From Mesorhizobium escarrei (GTDB taxonomy: Bacteria > Pseudomonadota > Alphaproteobacteria > Rhizobiales > Rhizobiaceae): 64,000 nt of DNA. The stretch is from NCBI RefSeq assembly GCF_935825525.1, contig NZ_CAKXZT010000152.1:73197-137196 (forward strand). The letters run 5' to 3'. The notes under the pieces were generated by a model. The model did not search any database. It was not told the origin of the DNA and was given only the letters and a program-made list of their open reading frames with translations. Each line of letters opens with the position of its first letter. Positions within the stretch are counted from its first letter, which is position 1. Below, piece after piece: positions 8,878-17,467 of this stretch. The position numbers and the translations under genes were made by a program.

Positions 8878-9594
8878 ATGAACACCCCCAATCTAGGATA
8901 CCGCACCGGCGTCGGAGCCCAAACCGGCGCCGTCTATGACGAAGGCCTGCGCCAGCACATGCTGCGTGTCTACAACTACATGGGAGTTGGCCTCGTCGTT
9001 ACCGGCGTGATCGCCTTCGTGGTGGCTTCCACGCCAGCCCTCTACGTGCCGATCTTTTCCAGCCCGTTGAAGTGGGTGGTGATGCTGGCGCCGCTCGCCT
9101 TCGTGCTTTTGTTCTCGTTCCGGATACAGACGATGTCCGCCGCCGGCGCTCAGGCGATGTTCTGGGCATTCTGTGCGGTCATGGGCCTGTCGCTGGCTTC
9201 CGTGTTCCTGGTGTTCACCGGGACCAGCATCGCGCGCACCTTTTTCATCGCCGCCACCATGTTCGGCGCGACCAGCCTTTACGGCTACACGACCAAACGC
9301 GACCTGACCCAGTTCTCGTCCTTCCTTATCATGGGTCTGATCGGCGTGGTGATCGCCAGCATCGTCAACATCTTCCTCGGCTCGACCGCGCTCCAGTTCG
9401 CCATCTCGGTGATCGGCATCGCCGTGTTCATCGGTCTCACCGCCTGGGATACCCAGACGATCAAGGAGCAGTTTGCGGAAAATTTCGGTGCGGAATCGCA
9501 GCAGAAGCTCGCCGTCTTCGGTGCATTCTCGCTCTATCTGAACTTCATCAACATCTTCCAGCTGCTGTTGAACTTCACCGGCGAGCGCGAATAG
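8878..9594 (+). CDS. Bax inhibitor-1 / YccA family membrane protein
   Basis: Seven-helix integral membrane protein of the BI-1 (TMBIM) family, 238 residues, linked in other organisms to calcium leak and stress tolerance. Hydrophobic segments run from about residue 38 to the C-terminus, and the conserved TAWDTQTIKEQ with the following short helix is characteristic. An AAAGGAG ribosome site precedes the ATG. It begins 21 bases after the anti-sigma gene, so the ECF operon may include it. Its function in this organism is unknown. Confidence 0.9.
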   Translation: MNTPNLGYRTGVGAQTGAVYDEGLRQHMLRVYNYMGVGLVVTGVIAFVVASTPALYVPIFSSPLKWVVMLAPLAFVLLFSFRIQTMSAAGAQAMFWAFCAVMGLSLASVFLVFTGTSIARTFFIAATMFGATSLYGYTTKRDLTQFSSFLIMGLIGVVIASIVNIFLGSTALQFAISVIGIAVFIGLTAWDTQTIKEQFAENFGAESQQKLAVFGAFSLYLNFINIFQLLLNFTGERE

Positions 9595-9646
9595 CCGCGC
9601 CAAATCCATGCATGTCGCGGCAACGGTTTGGCGCGGCGACATGCAT
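9594..9646. repeat. Two interleaved perfect 11-bp inverted repeats
   Basis: Arm A 5' (9594-9604) pairs perfectly with 9627-9637, and arm B 5' (9608-9618, ATGCATGTCGC) pairs perfectly with 9636-9646. The order A-B-A'-B' with only two shared bases gives either two mutually exclusive hairpins or an H-type pseudoknot in RNA. It starts at the last base of the BI-1 stop codon. There is no T-run after it, so a simple terminator is unlikely. The B arm looks like rhizobial dispersed repeats known to me from memory; this was not checked. Confidence 0.65.
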
Positions 9647-9718
9647 AAGCAGAGACTTTGAAGCGCGTCGCGAAAATCGCTCGAAACACGGCGCGCCTGG
9701 ATATCGGAGTTGCTTCCC

Positions 9719-10285
9719 ATGGACAGGAACGACCAGCAGGCGATCGGCAATCTTTTCGAGAAACTTGCGAATGTCGAGCGGCAGACGCCGCCGCGCGACG
9801 CCGAAGCGGAACGGTTCATCAGCGATCAGATTGCCCGGCAGCCCGGTGCGCCATACTACATGGCGCAGACGATCGTTGTGCAGGAACAGGCGCTGAACGC
9901 GGCACAGTCCCGCATCGAAGAACTGGAACAACAGGCACAGCAGTCTGCCGGCGGCGGATTGCTTGGCGGCCTCTTTGGCAGCAGCGGCGCCAGGCGCTCG
10001 GGTTCGGTCCCGCGGGTCGGGCGCACCGCTGCCGCTGCGCCGCAGGAGCCGCTTTCGGGCGATGATCGGCAGAGGGCAGGCGGCGGTTTTCTCGCAGGAG
10101 CCGCGCAAACTGCGATGGGCGTGGCCGGCGGCGTGCTTCTCGGCAACGCGATCGCAGGCATGTTTGGCGGAAGCGAAGCGCAGGCAACCGAGCCGGCGGC
10201 GTCACAGCCAGACGAAGCCGCTGCCGACCAGGCAAGCGATGCCGGCTCCGATGGCGGCGGCGATTTCGGCGATGTTGACTTCTGA
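9719..10285 (+). CDS. DUF2076 family protein
   Basis: Protein of 188 residues matching the DUF2076 pattern: an N-terminal helical part (about 1-75, with NDQQAIGNLFEKLANVE and the coiled-coil AAQSRIEELEQQAQQ), a glycine/alanine-rich middle with GGFLAGAAQTAMGVAGGVLLGNAI, and an acidic tail ending in DFGDVDF. The glycine-rich stretch could be a membrane-associated hairpin. The family function is not established. The start is the ATG at 9719; the open frame extends slightly upstream without another good start. Confidence 0.85.
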   Translation: MDRNDQQAIGNLFEKLANVERQTPPRDAEAERFISDQIARQPGAPYYMAQTIVVQEQALNAAQSRIEELEQQAQQSAGGGLLGGLFGSSGARRSGSVPRVGRTAAAAPQEPLSGDDRQRAGGGFLAGAAQTAMGVAGGVLLGNAIAGMFGGSEAQATEPAASQPDEAAADQASDAGSDGGGDFGDVDF

Positions 10286-10773
10286 CAAGGAGCGGCAAGC
10301 GCGGAGGCCGGTTTGACAGAAAATCGGCTTCCCGAGAGTCTACGGTGTCATAGCAAACGCTGCTCGGCATTTCCGGGCGTTGGCTTTGATAGCCCCGGCA
10401 ACAACCATAGCGAAGGGCAGGGTGCGGCGCCTTTCAGACGGTCATTAGGTCACACTCAGAGCCGGGATAGGTGCTGCCGTGACCGGCTCCGAAGATCACC
10501 CCACGGGGCATGCGGCCATTGGCGTGGCGATCGGGAAAGCCGAGAAATGGAGGCGAGGCAGTCATTATCCTACGCTAAGCCAGTCGACGCAAAAATCAGA
10601 GAGTCTTTGGTCGGCTCGCGCTGAGATTTCACCCATCTGATGATGTTGCATAAGATAGATTATGGAACCGAGATGCGGTTTTGATTGCGTGCTTTTCGGC
10701 CCAACCACAGTTCCTTATTTCCTTGGACCAGCAGAACTGCGGTTGGTAGCGTGGCGTCTCCTGGGACAGGTTC
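10286..10773. other. Intergenic stretch, no supported gene
   Basis: 488 bases between the DUF2076 gene and the convergent homocysteine methyltransferase gene. Short open frames exist on both strands but have no recognisable protein features or ribosome sites. I see no RNA gene and no clear terminator. Confidence 0.5.
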
Positions 10774-11721
10774 CTACGCCGCCTGCGGCACGCAGGCCTC
10801 GCAGATCGCCGCGATGTGCCGGTGGTCGGTGCCGCAGCAGCCGCCCAGGATGCGCATCGTCGGAAACGAGGCTGTCAGCCTGCTGTAGCGCCGCCCGAGA
10901 TCGTCCGGGTCGCCCGCGTCGAGCGTTTCCGATTCATCCAGTTCGGCATGGCTTTTGGCTGAAGCGTTCGCCTTCACGCCATAGACGCGATCGAGCCAGC
11001 GCTCGCCCTTGTTCAGCGCCTGCATGAAATGCGTCGGATGGGCGCAGTTGATCATATAGTAGGCTGGCGCACCGTCTGTCGCGTCGTCGACCCTGTCGAT
11101 CGCCTCGCCGAGCGCCATGCCGGTGACCAGCTTCCCGTCCGTCTCCACGGTGAACGAGATCATGCAGGGGATCTCATGCGCCTTGGCCGCCCGCGCCACA
11201 CCGATTGCCTCGTGGAAATTGGTGAGCGTATAGGCCGCAACCATGTCGGCCTCGGTCCGCGCGAAACTCTCGATCTGCGCCGCGTGATAGGCTTCCGCCT
11301 CGTTGGCGTCCATCTTGCCGGCTTTGTAGCCGTCGCCGCGCGGCCCGATCGCGCCGCTGATGACGCAGGGCGTTTCGGCGGTCTCGAACTCCTTGCGCAG
11401 GTCCAGAAGAAGCTCGATCGAGCTCTCGTTGACGACCCGCAACGCTTCCGGCCCGTAGCCGAGCAAGGTTCCCCAATCCGGGTTGGCCCGCCACGTCGGC
11501 GTGTCGAGGATGAAGCCGGTCCCATTTTTGCACGCAATGGTCAGATAACGGACGTAATATTCCCTCAGCTTCTGCCGGCCTTCAGGCGTTGCCATCAGCG
11601 TGAATGAAGCAAAATGCGGAAGCTCGAGGCCTTCGTGAAAGATGAAAGTCGTTTCCATGCCGCCATCGCTCAGGAATGTTCTGTTGGCGAGTTGCGGCAG
11701 ATTCTGGCGGTACTTGGCCAT
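10774..11721 (-). CDS. Homocysteine S-methyltransferase family protein
   Basis: Zinc-dependent methyltransferase of the MetH N-terminal/BHMT/MmuM family, 315 residues, expected to move a methyl group from a donor such as betaine or S-methylmethionine to homocysteine. The zinc cysteines are visible as Cys226 in MINCAHP and Cys295-Cys296 in GGCCGTDH. The N-terminal LSDGGMETT is the family signature. There is no cobalamin domain, so it is not full MetH. The 243-base leader, shared with the divergent TetR gene, contains several possible stem-loops. The donor substrate is unknown. Confidence 0.9.
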   Translation of the reverse strand: MAKYRQNLPQLANRTFLSDGGMETTFIFHEGLELPHFASFTLMATPEGRQKLREYYVRYLTIACKNGTGFILDTPTWRANPDWGTLLGYGPEALRVVNESSIELLLDLRKEFETAETPCVISGAIGPRGDGYKAGKMDANEAEAYHAAQIESFARTEADMVAAYTLTNFHEAIGVARAAKAHEIPCMISFTVETDGKLVTGMALGEAIDRVDDATDGAPAYYMINCAHPTHFMQALNKGERWLDRVYGVKANASAKSHAELDESETLDAGDPDDLGRRYSRLTASFPTMRILGGCCGTDHRHIAAICEACVPQAA

Positions 11722-11929
11722 GTTTGTCTCCAGTGGTAAGATGACACCGTGCCGCCCTGGTGGCGACCGGTTCGCAATAGCCAGGTTTTAGCAGCACGTG
11801 CCGCCGGTGCGGTAGAAGGCTTGTGGTCCGGTACTCCAACGAAGCGGAAACCGCAGCAATTGCAGACGGATAGCCGCGCTGGGCTGGTCGTATTGCTATC
11901 GGTGCCGATGTTGGCGGGTGTGAAAACCA

Positions 11930-11940
11930 TACCGCCGGTA
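11930..11940. promoter_or_regulatory. Candidate TetR operator palindrome
   Basis: TACCG-C-CGGTA, a five-base inverted repeat 24 bases upstream of the TetR start. Its position between divergent genes would suit autoregulation. It is short and could arise by chance in GC-rich DNA. Confidence 0.3.
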
Positions 11941-11964
11941 CAGTAGATTTGAGGGCATTCGGTC

Positions 11965-12618
11965 ATGCGCAAGGGTGCGGAAACGCGCGAACGCATTCTG
12001 GAGATCGCCGAGACCTCGGTGCTCGCCAAGGGGTTCGGCGCGACTTCCATCGAGGAGGTGATCGCCGAAGCCGGCATCACCAAGAGCGGCTTCTTCTATC
12101 ATTTCAAGGATAAGAACGAACTCGCCCGCGCTTTGATGCTGCGCTACGTCGAGGAGAACGACCGCATCTTCGATGATGTGTTTCACCGCGGCCGGCAATT
12201 GTCCGATGATCCGTTGCAGTCGTTCCTGATCACGCTCAAGCTGCTTGCCGAGCTGATGGGCGACCTGCCGAACGGCCACCCCGGCTGCCTGATCGCGACG
12301 TTCACCTATCAGGAGCGCCTCTTCGACCGCAGCGTTCGCGACATCGCCACCACCGCCGTCCGCTCCTGGAACGGGCGGTTTAGCGATGCGCTGAACGAGA
12401 TCGCGGCCGTCTATCCTGCCCGCAAAGGCATGGACCTCGAAGACGTGGCCATCATGTTCTCTTGTGTGATCGATGGCGGCATCATCATGTCGCGGGGGCT
12501 CGGCGACCCCCGCGTGTTAGAGCGCCAGATCCTCGCCTTCCGCAGCTTTGTAAAGATGTTGTTCGCGCCGGCGGCGCCCGAAATCATGCTGCCGCCCACC
12601 GCCATCGCCGCCGAATAG
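11965..12618 (+). CDS. TetR/AcrR family transcriptional regulator
   Basis: DNA-binding repressor-type regulator, 217 residues. The N-terminal helix-turn-helix is clear (RERILEIAETSVLAKGFGATSIEEV, then ITKSGFFYHFKDKNELARA). The C-terminal ligand domain (about 80-200) has the form seen in TetR proteins of the AefR/YcdC-like groups, but the ligand is unknown. It is divergent from the homocysteine methyltransferase gene and may control it or itself. The ATG at 11965 gives the standard family start. Confidence 0.9.
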   Translation: MRKGAETRERILEIAETSVLAKGFGATSIEEVIAEAGITKSGFFYHFKDKNELARALMLRYVEENDRIFDDVFHRGRQLSDDPLQSFLITLKLLAELMGDLPNGHPGCLIATFTYQERLFDRSVRDIATTAVRSWNGRFSDALNEIAAVYPARKGMDLEDVAIMFSCVIDGGIIMSRGLGDPRVLERQILAFRSFVKMLFAPAAPEIMLPPTAIAAE

Positions 12619-12674
12619 GAGTGCGCCGGGCGGCGCTCGCTGCAGCCCCGAGGCTTGCGATCAGCGTGCTCGAC

Positions 12675-13145
12675 TCAGACTGCCAGCGTCACCACGACAG
12701 CCTGCGCTGCCCTGACCATTGCGTGTGGCTCGGCGGCGAACACCGCGTCGTGCGCGCCGGCCGCAGCCCAAACGCGATCGAAACCGAGCAGCGTTTCGTC
12801 GGCGAACGCCGGGATCGCAATCAGATGGCCGATCGGCGCCACGCCGCCGATGGCAAAGCCGGTTTCGTCGCGGATCTGCCGCGGGTCGGCGCGCTTCAGC
12901 GGCTCGCCGGTCAGTGCGGCAGCCCTGGCCAGATCCAGCTGATTGGAGCCGGAAACCAGGAAGAGAAACAGCTTTCCGCTGGTTTCTCCCTGGAACACCA
13001 AGGATTTGACGATCTGAGCGACCGTGCAGCCGCATTGCGCGGCGGCTTCCTCGGCGGTGCGTGTCGAGGCACCCATGCGCGTGATTTCGATGTCGAGGCC
13101 GGCATCGGCCGCTGCCCTGGTCACACGATCAATGCTTCCAGCCAT
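12675..13145 (-). CDS. YbaK/EbsC family aminoacyl-tRNA deacylase
   Basis: Single-domain editing protein of 156 residues related to YbaK and ProX, which hydrolyse mischarged tRNAs such as Cys-tRNA(Pro) or Ala-tRNA(Pro). Visible family features are AAQCGCTVAQIVKSLVF with the catalytic-region lysine, GKLFLFLVSGSNQLDL, and the GGVAPIGH loop. It lies 15 bases downstream of the MBL-fold gene on the same strand and probably ends that operon. The precise tRNA substrate cannot be decided. Confidence 0.87.
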   Translation of the reverse strand: MAGSIDRVTRAAADAGLDIEITRMGASTRTAEEAAAQCGCTVAQIVKSLVFQGETSGKLFLFLVSGSNQLDLARAAALTGEPLKRADPRQIRDETGFAIGGVAPIGHLIAIPAFADETLLGFDRVWAAAGAHDAVFAAEPHAMVRAAQAVVVTLAV

Positions 13146-13160
13146 GAAGAACCGAACCTA

Positions 13161-13979
13161 TCATGCAGATTCATAAGGGATTTCGATCGTCATGCCGTCA
13201 TAGGCCGGCTCGACGTCCGCCGGCGTCTCGGCCATCACCGCAGCGTAGTCGAGCGGCACATGCATGTGCGTCAGAACGGCCTTTTTCGGCGCAAGTTTTT
13301 CGATCCAGCCGAGTGCCTGGCCGAGCGACAGATGGTTCGGATGTGTCCTGTATTGCAGCGCGTCGATGACCAGCACGTCCAGGTCGCGCAGCCGTTCGGC
13401 CGTGGCCTCGGGGAAATCACTGACATCGGGGCAATAGGCGAGGCCGCCGATGCGAAAACCAAGCGATATGATGTCGCCATGGATCTGCGGCAGCGGCTCG
13501 AGGGCGAGGGTACCCCCCTCGCCTTCGATCACGACCGGCCTGGCATGGTCGATGATATGGGGCTCGACGATGGGCGGATAGGAACTGCCTGACGGTGTCT
13601 CGAAACAGTAGGCGAACGCCTGCCGCAACCGCAGCATGGTGGGCTGGTCGGCATGGATGTCGATCCGGTGATGCTGCTCGAGCACGAAGCCGCGCAAATC
13701 GTCGATGCCGTGGATATGGTCGGCATGCGGATGCGTATAGACGACCGCATCGATGCGCCTGACCGCTGCCAGCAGCATCTGCGCGCGGAAATCCGGTCCG
13801 GTGTCGATGACGACTGTGGTCCTGTCGCCGTTTGCCGCGATCCGCTCGATGAGCGCTGCGTTGCGCATGCGCCGGTTCCTCGGATTGGCCGGATCGCAAT
13901 TGCCCCAGTCGCCGGTGATGCGCGGCGTGCCCGGCGAAGAGCCGCAGCCGAGAATGGTGAGGCGCAGCCGGTCGCTCAT
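13161..13979 (-). CDS. MBL-fold metallohydrolase, PhnP-like
   Basis: Metallo-beta-lactamase-fold hydrolase, 272 residues. The metal motif HPHADHIHGIDDL (HxHxDH) is at about residues 81-94, preceded by the phosphodiesterase-type VVIDTGPDFRAQML. A later aspartate (DVSDFPE) and histidine (LTHMHVPLDY) complete the binuclear site. Its position right after tatD, with three bases between the genes, is a conserved Rhizobiales arrangement. The likely activity is phosphodiester or cyclic-nucleotide hydrolysis; the substrate is unknown. Confidence 0.9.
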   Translation of the reverse strand: MSDRLRLTILGCGSSPGTPRITGDWGNCDPANPRNRRMRNAALIERIAANGDRTTVVIDTGPDFRAQMLLAAVRRIDAVVYTHPHADHIHGIDDLRGFVLEQHHRIDIHADQPTMLRLRQAFAYCFETPSGSSYPPIVEPHIIDHARPVVIEGEGGTLALEPLPQIHGDIISLGFRIGGLAYCPDVSDFPEATAERLRDLDVLVIDALQYRTHPNHLSLGQALGWIEKLAPKKAVLTHMHVPLDYAAVMAETPADVEPAYDGMTIEIPYESA

Positions 13980-13982
13980 GCG

Positions 13983-14777
13983 TCAGGCGCTCGGCGCGGC
14001 CGGGCGCGGCATCTTGCTGAACAGCCGGAAGAAATTGTCGGTGGTGACGGCGGCGATTTCGCCTTCGCTGACGCCAATCGTTTCGGCCAGCACCTTGGCC
14101 GTATGCGCGACATAGGCAGGCTCGTTGCGCTTGCCGCGAAACGGTATCGGCGCGAGGTATGGCGCGTCGGTTTCGACCAGCAGGCGGTCATGTGGCACAT
14201 CGGCGGCGATGGCGCGCAGTTCGGCCGAATTCTTGAAAGTTACGATGCCGGAAAAGGAAACATAGCCGCCGAGCCCCACGCCGATCTCGGCCAGCCTGCG
14301 CCCTGACGAAAAACAGTGCAGGACGAAGGGGAAGGCGCCCTTCCCTGTTTCGTCCTCGAGTATATCGGCCATGTCGCTGTCGGCATCGCGCGCATGGATG
14401 ACCAGTGGCAGGCCCGTCTCGCGCGCTGCGGCGATGTGCGTGCGAAAACCCTGCGCCTGCGCATCGCGCGGCGCATGATCGTAGAAATAGTCGAGCCCGG
14501 CCTCGCCGATCGCCACCACTTTGGGATGAGCGGACAGCCGGACAAGCGCCTCGACAGTCACGTCCAGCTCCTCGGCGGCATTGTGCGGATGGGTGCCAAC
14601 CGAGCAGTAGACTTCGTCAAAAGACCTAGCAATCTCAAGCACTTGCTGGAACCTTTTCACACGCGTCGAGATCGTCACCATGCGGCCGATTCCAGCGGCC
14701 AAAGCGCGGAAGACGATGGCCGCCCGCTCCTCTGCGAAGTCCGGAAAGTCAAGATGGCAGTGACTGTCGACCAACAT
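13983..14777 (-). CDS. TatD family metal-dependent hydrolase
   Basis: TatD-type deoxyribonuclease/hydrolase, 264 residues, with the metal-binding N-terminus LVDSHCHLDFPDF, the glutamate in AIGEAGLDYFYDHAP, histidines in PLVIHARDADSD and LHCFSSG, and the aspartate in LLVETDAPYLAP. The family includes 3'-5' DNA exonucleases and quality-control enzymes. Its start overlaps the metG stop by one base (TGATG), so it is translationally coupled to metG, an order common in bacteria. Confidence 0.93.
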   Translation of the reverse strand: MLVDSHCHLDFPDFAEERAAIVFRALAAGIGRMVTISTRVKRFQQVLEIARSFDEVYCSVGTHPHNAAEELDVTVEALVRLSAHPKVVAIGEAGLDYFYDHAPRDAQAQGFRTHIAAARETGLPLVIHARDADSDMADILEDETGKGAFPFVLHCFSSGRRLAEIGVGLGGYVSFSGIVTFKNSAELRAIAADVPHDRLLVETDAPYLAPIPFRGKRNEPAYVAHTAKVLAETIGVSEGEIAAVTTDNFFRLFSKMPRPAAPSA

Positions 14778-16330
14778 CAGATGTCAGCGTCCGGCTGCTC
14801 GACGTAACGCGGGAACACGCCCTCCGGCGCGGGCAAAGCAACCCCTGATACCAGCGCATAGTCCGCGTGGACATGCACGAAATCGCGGCTGTCCTCTGGC
14901 ACAGCCAGCAGGTCGAGCAGCTTGGCGGCCGATCCCGGAATGAAGGGCTGGCACAGCAGCGCCACGCGTCGGACGACTTCCGCGGTCGTCCACAGCACCG
15001 TTTCCATGCGCGCCGGATCGGTCTTTCTGAGCGCCCAGGGTTCCTGCGAGGCGAAGTAGCGATCGGCCTCCGCCACAACGCCGAAGATCGCCGCCAGCGC
15101 CAGGTGGATGCCCTGCTCCGCCATCACCTTGCGTGCAGTAGCAAGCGCCTCCACCGCCTGGTCGAGGATCGCCCTGTCGGACTCCGCCAGATCGCTGCGT
15201 TTCGGCACCACGCCGCCGCAGTTCTTGGCGATCATCGACAGCGAGCGCTGCGCCAGATTGCCAAGACCGTTGGCGAGGTCGGCATTGGTGCGGTTGACGA
15301 TGGCCTCGTGGCTGTAGCTGCCGTCCTGGCCGAACGGCACCTCGCGCATGAAGAAATAGCGTACCTGATCGAGACCGTAATGCTCGATCATCGCAAACGG
15401 ATCGACGACATTGCCGACCGACTTCGACATTTTCTCGCCGCGGTTGAACAGAAAGCCATGCGCGAATACGCGCTTCGGCAGGTCGATCCCTGCCGACAGC
15501 AGGAAGGCCGGCCAGTAGACGGCATGGAAGCGGACGATGTCCTTGCCGATGACGTGGACGTTCGCCGGCCAGAAGGACCATCTGTCATCGGCCGCATCCG
15601 GATAACCGGCAGCCGTGATGTAGTTGGTCAGTGCATCGACCCAGACATACATCACATGCTTGTCGTCGCCCGGCACCGGCACGCCCCATTTGAAGGTGGT
15701 GCGCGAGATCGACAGGTCCTTCAGCCCGGATTTGACGAAGCTGACGATTTCGTTGCGCCGTTCCGCCGGTCCAACAAATTCGGGGCTGCTCTCATAGAGC
15801 GCGAGCAACCTGTCCTGATAGGCGGAAAGGCGGAAGAAATAGCTCTCTTCCTCGGTCCACTCGACGGGCGAGCCGAGCGGTTCGCGACGCACGCCGTCGT
15901 CGCCGACCTTGGTTTCGGCCTCGTCGAAATAGGCTTCCTGCCGCACCGAGTACCAGCCGCTATAGCGGTCGAGGTAAATGTCGCCATTTTCCGCCATGCG
16001 TGTCCAGATCGCCTGGCAGGCCTTGTAGTGGCGCTCCTCGGTGGTGCGGATGAAAACATCATTCGAACAGCCGGTCGCTTCAAGCATCGAGCGGAAGATC
16101 GCCGAATTGCGATCGGCAAGCGCTTTCGGCGTCAGGCCTTCGGCGTCCGCCGTCTGCTGCATCTTCAAACCGTGCTCGTCGGTTCCCGAGACGAAGAAGA
16201 CGTCCTTGCCGTCGAGCCGCTGAAAGCGGGCCAGCGTGTCGCTGGCGATGACATTGTAGGCATGACCGATATGCGGCTTGCCGTTCGGATAGAAAATCGG
16301 CGTCGTGAGGTAGTATTTTTCGCGTGCCAT
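14777..16330 (-). CDS. metG: Methionyl-tRNA synthetase
   Basis: Class I aminoacyl-tRNA synthetase charging tRNA-Met, 517 residues from the chosen start. The HIGH-type motif is PNGKPHIGHAYN near residue 15-25 and the KMSKS motif is EKMSKSVGNVVDP near 300. It is the short form without the C-terminal EMAP-like tRNA-binding domain and without the four-cysteine zinc knuckle. The frame is open to 16399, but the conserved start MAREKYYLTTPIFY places initiation at the ATG at 16330. Confidence 0.97.
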   Translation of the reverse strand: MAREKYYLTTPIFYPNGKPHIGHAYNVIASDTLARFQRLDGKDVFFVSGTDEHGLKMQQTADAEGLTPKALADRNSAIFRSMLEATGCSNDVFIRTTEERHYKACQAIWTRMAENGDIYLDRYSGWYSVRQEAYFDEAETKVGDDGVRREPLGSPVEWTEEESYFFRLSAYQDRLLALYESSPEFVGPAERRNEIVSFVKSGLKDLSISRTTFKWGVPVPGDDKHVMYVWVDALTNYITAAGYPDAADDRWSFWPANVHVIGKDIVRFHAVYWPAFLLSAGIDLPKRVFAHGFLFNRGEKMSKSVGNVVDPFAMIEHYGLDQVRYFFMREVPFGQDGSYSHEAIVNRTNADLANGLGNLAQRSLSMIAKNCGGVVPKRSDLAESDRAILDQAVEALATARKVMAEQGIHLALAAIFGVVAEADRYFASQEPWALRKTDPARMETVLWTTAEVVRRVALLCQPFIPGSAAKLLDLLAVPEDSRDFVHVHADYALVSGVALPAPEGVFPRYVEQPDADI

Positions 16331-16411
16331 GGATGAGCCGTCATGAATGTCTGAATGAAAGATGCCGGTGAGATATCGCATCGAAACGGCGATTGCCATC
16401 CCGATGGGCCG

Positions 16412-17467
16412 TCACATTCGCATTGCAGAATTCAGGCGGTCGATCATGGTCAAGGCATGCTGCTTCTTGTCGAGATTGTAGGTGTCGGTTTCAGATATAG
16501 CGTTCAAAGCCTCGTGCCAAGTATCCGACAGCGTTTTGGCCCGCGCCAGATCGCCCGCCAGCGCGGCCTGGCTTGCGCCGGTCGAGAGCAGGTCGAGCGC
16601 ACGGCGGTTGAAGATATCGAACTGGATCGCCCGGTCGCGCCCGGCCACCGCCTCCGCCAGGCGATAGGCGCCGACAACATCGCTCTTTCCCGCTGTCGCC
16701 AGCGCGTCGAGCGTCTCGGCGATTTCCAGCCCGCCATACTGCGTCAACAGGATTGCGGTGCGCGCGCTGCCCCCTGCCCGCTTGGCCAGTGCCGCGCGCG
16801 CCGCGGGATCGTCCGGTGGCGGGGGTTCGACGCTCTCCAGGACCGTCATCAGGCTCTCGGCATCGAGCGGCGTGAGCCGCACCATCTGGCAGCGAGAGCG
16901 GATCGTCGGCAACAGGCTGCCCGGCGCATGGACGATGAGGATGAACAAGGTGCGTGCAGGTGGTTCTTCAAGACTCTTCAACAAGGCGTTAGCCGCATTG
17001 GTATTCATGTCGTCGGCCGGGTCGACGATCACCACCCGGTAGCTGCCGTCATGCGAGGTCAGCGACAGGAAACGGCTGACTCTGCGGATCTCGTCGACGG
17101 TGACGACCGTCTTAAAGCTCTTGGTCTTGTCGTTCGGCGGGCGGGTCAGATGCAGCACCGAAGGATGCGCGCCGGTGGCGATCTGGCGAAACAGCGATGA
17201 CGCCGGATCGGGAACGGCAAGGACCTCCGGCGCCTGTTCGGACGCCGGATGCTTCAACAGATGATGCGCCAGATGAAAGGCGAGCGTCGCCTTGCCGATG
17301 CCGACCGGCCCGACAAAGATCAGCGCATGCGGCAGCTTCCCGGAGCGATAGGCTGACGCCAGCATGTTCGCGGCCTGGTCATGTCCGACCAGGCGCGGCG
17401 TCTCGGATGGCTCCGGTACGCCGTCAAGTGTGTCGTGCTGTTCTGGTGCGATCCGTTCGAAAATCAT
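16412..17467 (-). CDS. holB: DNA polymerase III subunit delta'
   Basis: Clamp-loader subunit, 351 residues. An AAA+ P-loop-like GPVGIGKATLAFHLAHHL lies at about residues 52-70, followed by VVIVDPADDMN and the sensor-1/SRC-like TIRSRCQMVRL. It assembles with the tau/gamma and delta subunits to load the beta clamp. Its ATG overlaps the tmk stop by four bases (ATGA), the standard tmk-holB coupling, and metG follows downstream. Confidence 0.95.
   Translation of the reverse strand: MIFERIAPEQHDTLDGVPEPSETPRLVGHDQAANMLASAYRSGKLPHALIFVGPVGIGKATLAFHLAHHLLKHPASEQAPEVLAVPDPASSLFRQIATGAHPSVLHLTRPPNDKTKSFKTVVTVDEIRRVSRFLSLTSHDGSYRVVIVDPADDMNTNAANALLKSLEEPPARTLFILIVHAPGSLLPTIRSRCQMVRLTPLDAESLMTVLESVEPPPPDDPAARAALAKRAGGSARTAILLTQYGGLEIAETLDALATAGKSDVVGAYRLAEAVAGRDRAIQFDIFNRRALDLLSTGASQAALAGDLARAKTLSDTWHEALNAISETDTYNLDKKQHALTMIDRLNSAMRM

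Noticed and set aside
10313..10624. 103-residue plus-strand frame in the gap after the DUF2076 gene
   Set aside because: No ribosome site, no recognisable motif and rare codons; left as non-coding.
14867..16336. 489-residue plus-strand frame opposite metG
   Set aside because: Antisense to a full-length methionyl-tRNA synthetase; composition rich in Arg/His/Asp typical of shadows.
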